This document shows positions 5,279-5,573 of a stretch of 5,573 nucleotides of DNA, one piece after another; the first letter of the stretch is position 1; every line of letters starts with the position of its first letter. The translations under genes were made by a program, and so were the position numbers. The notes below the pieces were generated by a model, which worked only from the letters and a program-made list of their open reading frames with translations, made no database searches and was not told the origin of the DNA. Source of the DNA: Acidimicrobiaceae bacterium (lineage in GTDB: Bacteria; Actinomycetota; Acidimicrobiia; Acidimicrobiales; MedAcidi-G1); assembly GCA_002699725.1 (NCBI GenBank), contig PACE01000020.1:20974-26546 (forward strand), given 5' to 3'.

Positions 5279-5282
5279 CGAT
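5277..5282 (+). promoter_or_regulatory. -10 element TACGAT for the zinicin-like gene (leaderless)
   Basis: TACGAT fits TAnnnT. With its first T as -12, +1 falls exactly on the G of GTG 5289, the ideal geometry for a leaderless transcript. There is no Shine-Dalgarno between box and start. The -35 region is weak (GGACC around 5253-5257). Confidence 0.55.
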
Positions 5283-5288
5283 GCCCCC

Positions 5289-5573
5289 GTGAGCCACGAC
5301 GATCCACCCGGCGACGACCCGAATGACCCGACTTCGTCGGACCCCTTCTCCGGCCTCCCCTTCGCGGGCGACCTGTTCCGGGCCATGGGCGCGGCCGGCC
5401 CGGAAGGCGACCACGGGCGCCAGATCGCGATGTCGGTGGCCACCGGCAACCGGAGCGAGCCGAACGTCGACCCGATGGAGCGCATCGAATGGGAACGCCT
5501 CGTACGCGTCGCCGAACTGCAGGTCGCCGATCGCACCGGTCTCGACGTCGTCCGGGGACATGCGCTCACGATC
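5289..5573 (+). CDS. DUF2342 / zinicin-like putative zinc metalloprotease, N-terminal part
   Basis: GTG 5289 opens a frame of exactly 95 codons that runs off the right edge. After an acidic, disordered start (Asp/Pro-rich, 1-18), the sequence has DPFSGLPFAGDLFRAMG (18-34), GRQIAMSVATG (43-53), SEPNVDP (56-62) and RLVRVAELQVADRTGL (70-85). I recognise these as the N-terminal pattern of the actinobacterial DUF2342 family (also called coenzyme F420 biosynthesis-associated or zinicin-like), which carries an HExxH-type zinc site further on; that site is beyond the window, so activity cannot be judged. Location is probably cytoplasmic, as no signal peptide is seen. The start is set by the leaderless-type box ending 6 nt upstream. 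The same family is divergent from the PDZ/Lon protease gene in mycobacteria, supporting the call. Confidence 0.8.
   Translation, partial: MSHDDPPGDDPNDPTSSDPFSGLPFAGDLFRAMGAAGPEGDHGRQIAMSVATGNRSEPNVDPMERIEWERLVRVAELQVADRTGLDVVRGHALTI

Noticed and set aside
4148..5326. Plus-strand 392-codon open frame
   Set aside because: It is antisense to the SDR gene, rich in Arg, His, Gln and Pro without any family motif, a typical shadow in high-GC DNA.

Overview
The window is high-GC DNA with codons ending mostly in G or C, many GTG starts, and several promoters whose -10 box (TAnnnT) sits a few bases before a start codon, as in leaderless transcription. Together with the gene content (UPF0182, YlbL-type PDZ/Lon protease, DUF2342 zinicin, plus MreB) this points to Actinomycetota. 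I guess a non-mycobacterial, MreB-bearing lineage such as Acidimicrobiia; the taxon is inference.

Layout: eight genes and coding parts fill nearly everything. (1) On the minus strand at the left edge, the first 36 codons of a probable UPF0182 membrane protein (109..1), starting with a run of ten prolines. (2) Also on minus, a PDZ/Lon-like serine protease (1211..171). (3) A divergent plus-strand pair: a small membrane protein (1243..1680) and a HEAT-repeat protein (1684..2313), 3 nt apart. (4) Converging on that pair with overlapping stop codons, a minus-strand run read right to left: SDR-type epimerase with a membrane tail (5194..4142), moaE (4088..3573), an 86-residue single-pass membrane protein (3576..3316) and mreB (3314..2310). 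The last three are tightly coupled (ATGA overlap, then TGAcGTG). (5) Divergent from the SDR, on plus at the right edge, the N-terminal 95 codons of a DUF2342/zinicin-type putative metalloprotease (5289..5573).

The outer genes (UPF0182, PDZ-Lon, DUF2342) match a neighbourhood I recall from Mycobacterium tuberculosis (Rv3193c, Rv3194c, Rv3195). Here six genes lie between the protease and the zinicin. Both divergent intergenic regions carry two -10 boxes, one per strand, sharing their central TA.

There is no tRNA, rRNA, CRISPR array, transposon or convincing hairpin-plus-T-tract terminator. The best leads are the interlocked bidirectional promoters, an MreB with Gln in place of the usual catalytic Glu and translationally coupled to a small membrane protein, an SDR lacking its Tyr/Lys pair, and the unknown membrane/HEAT pair.
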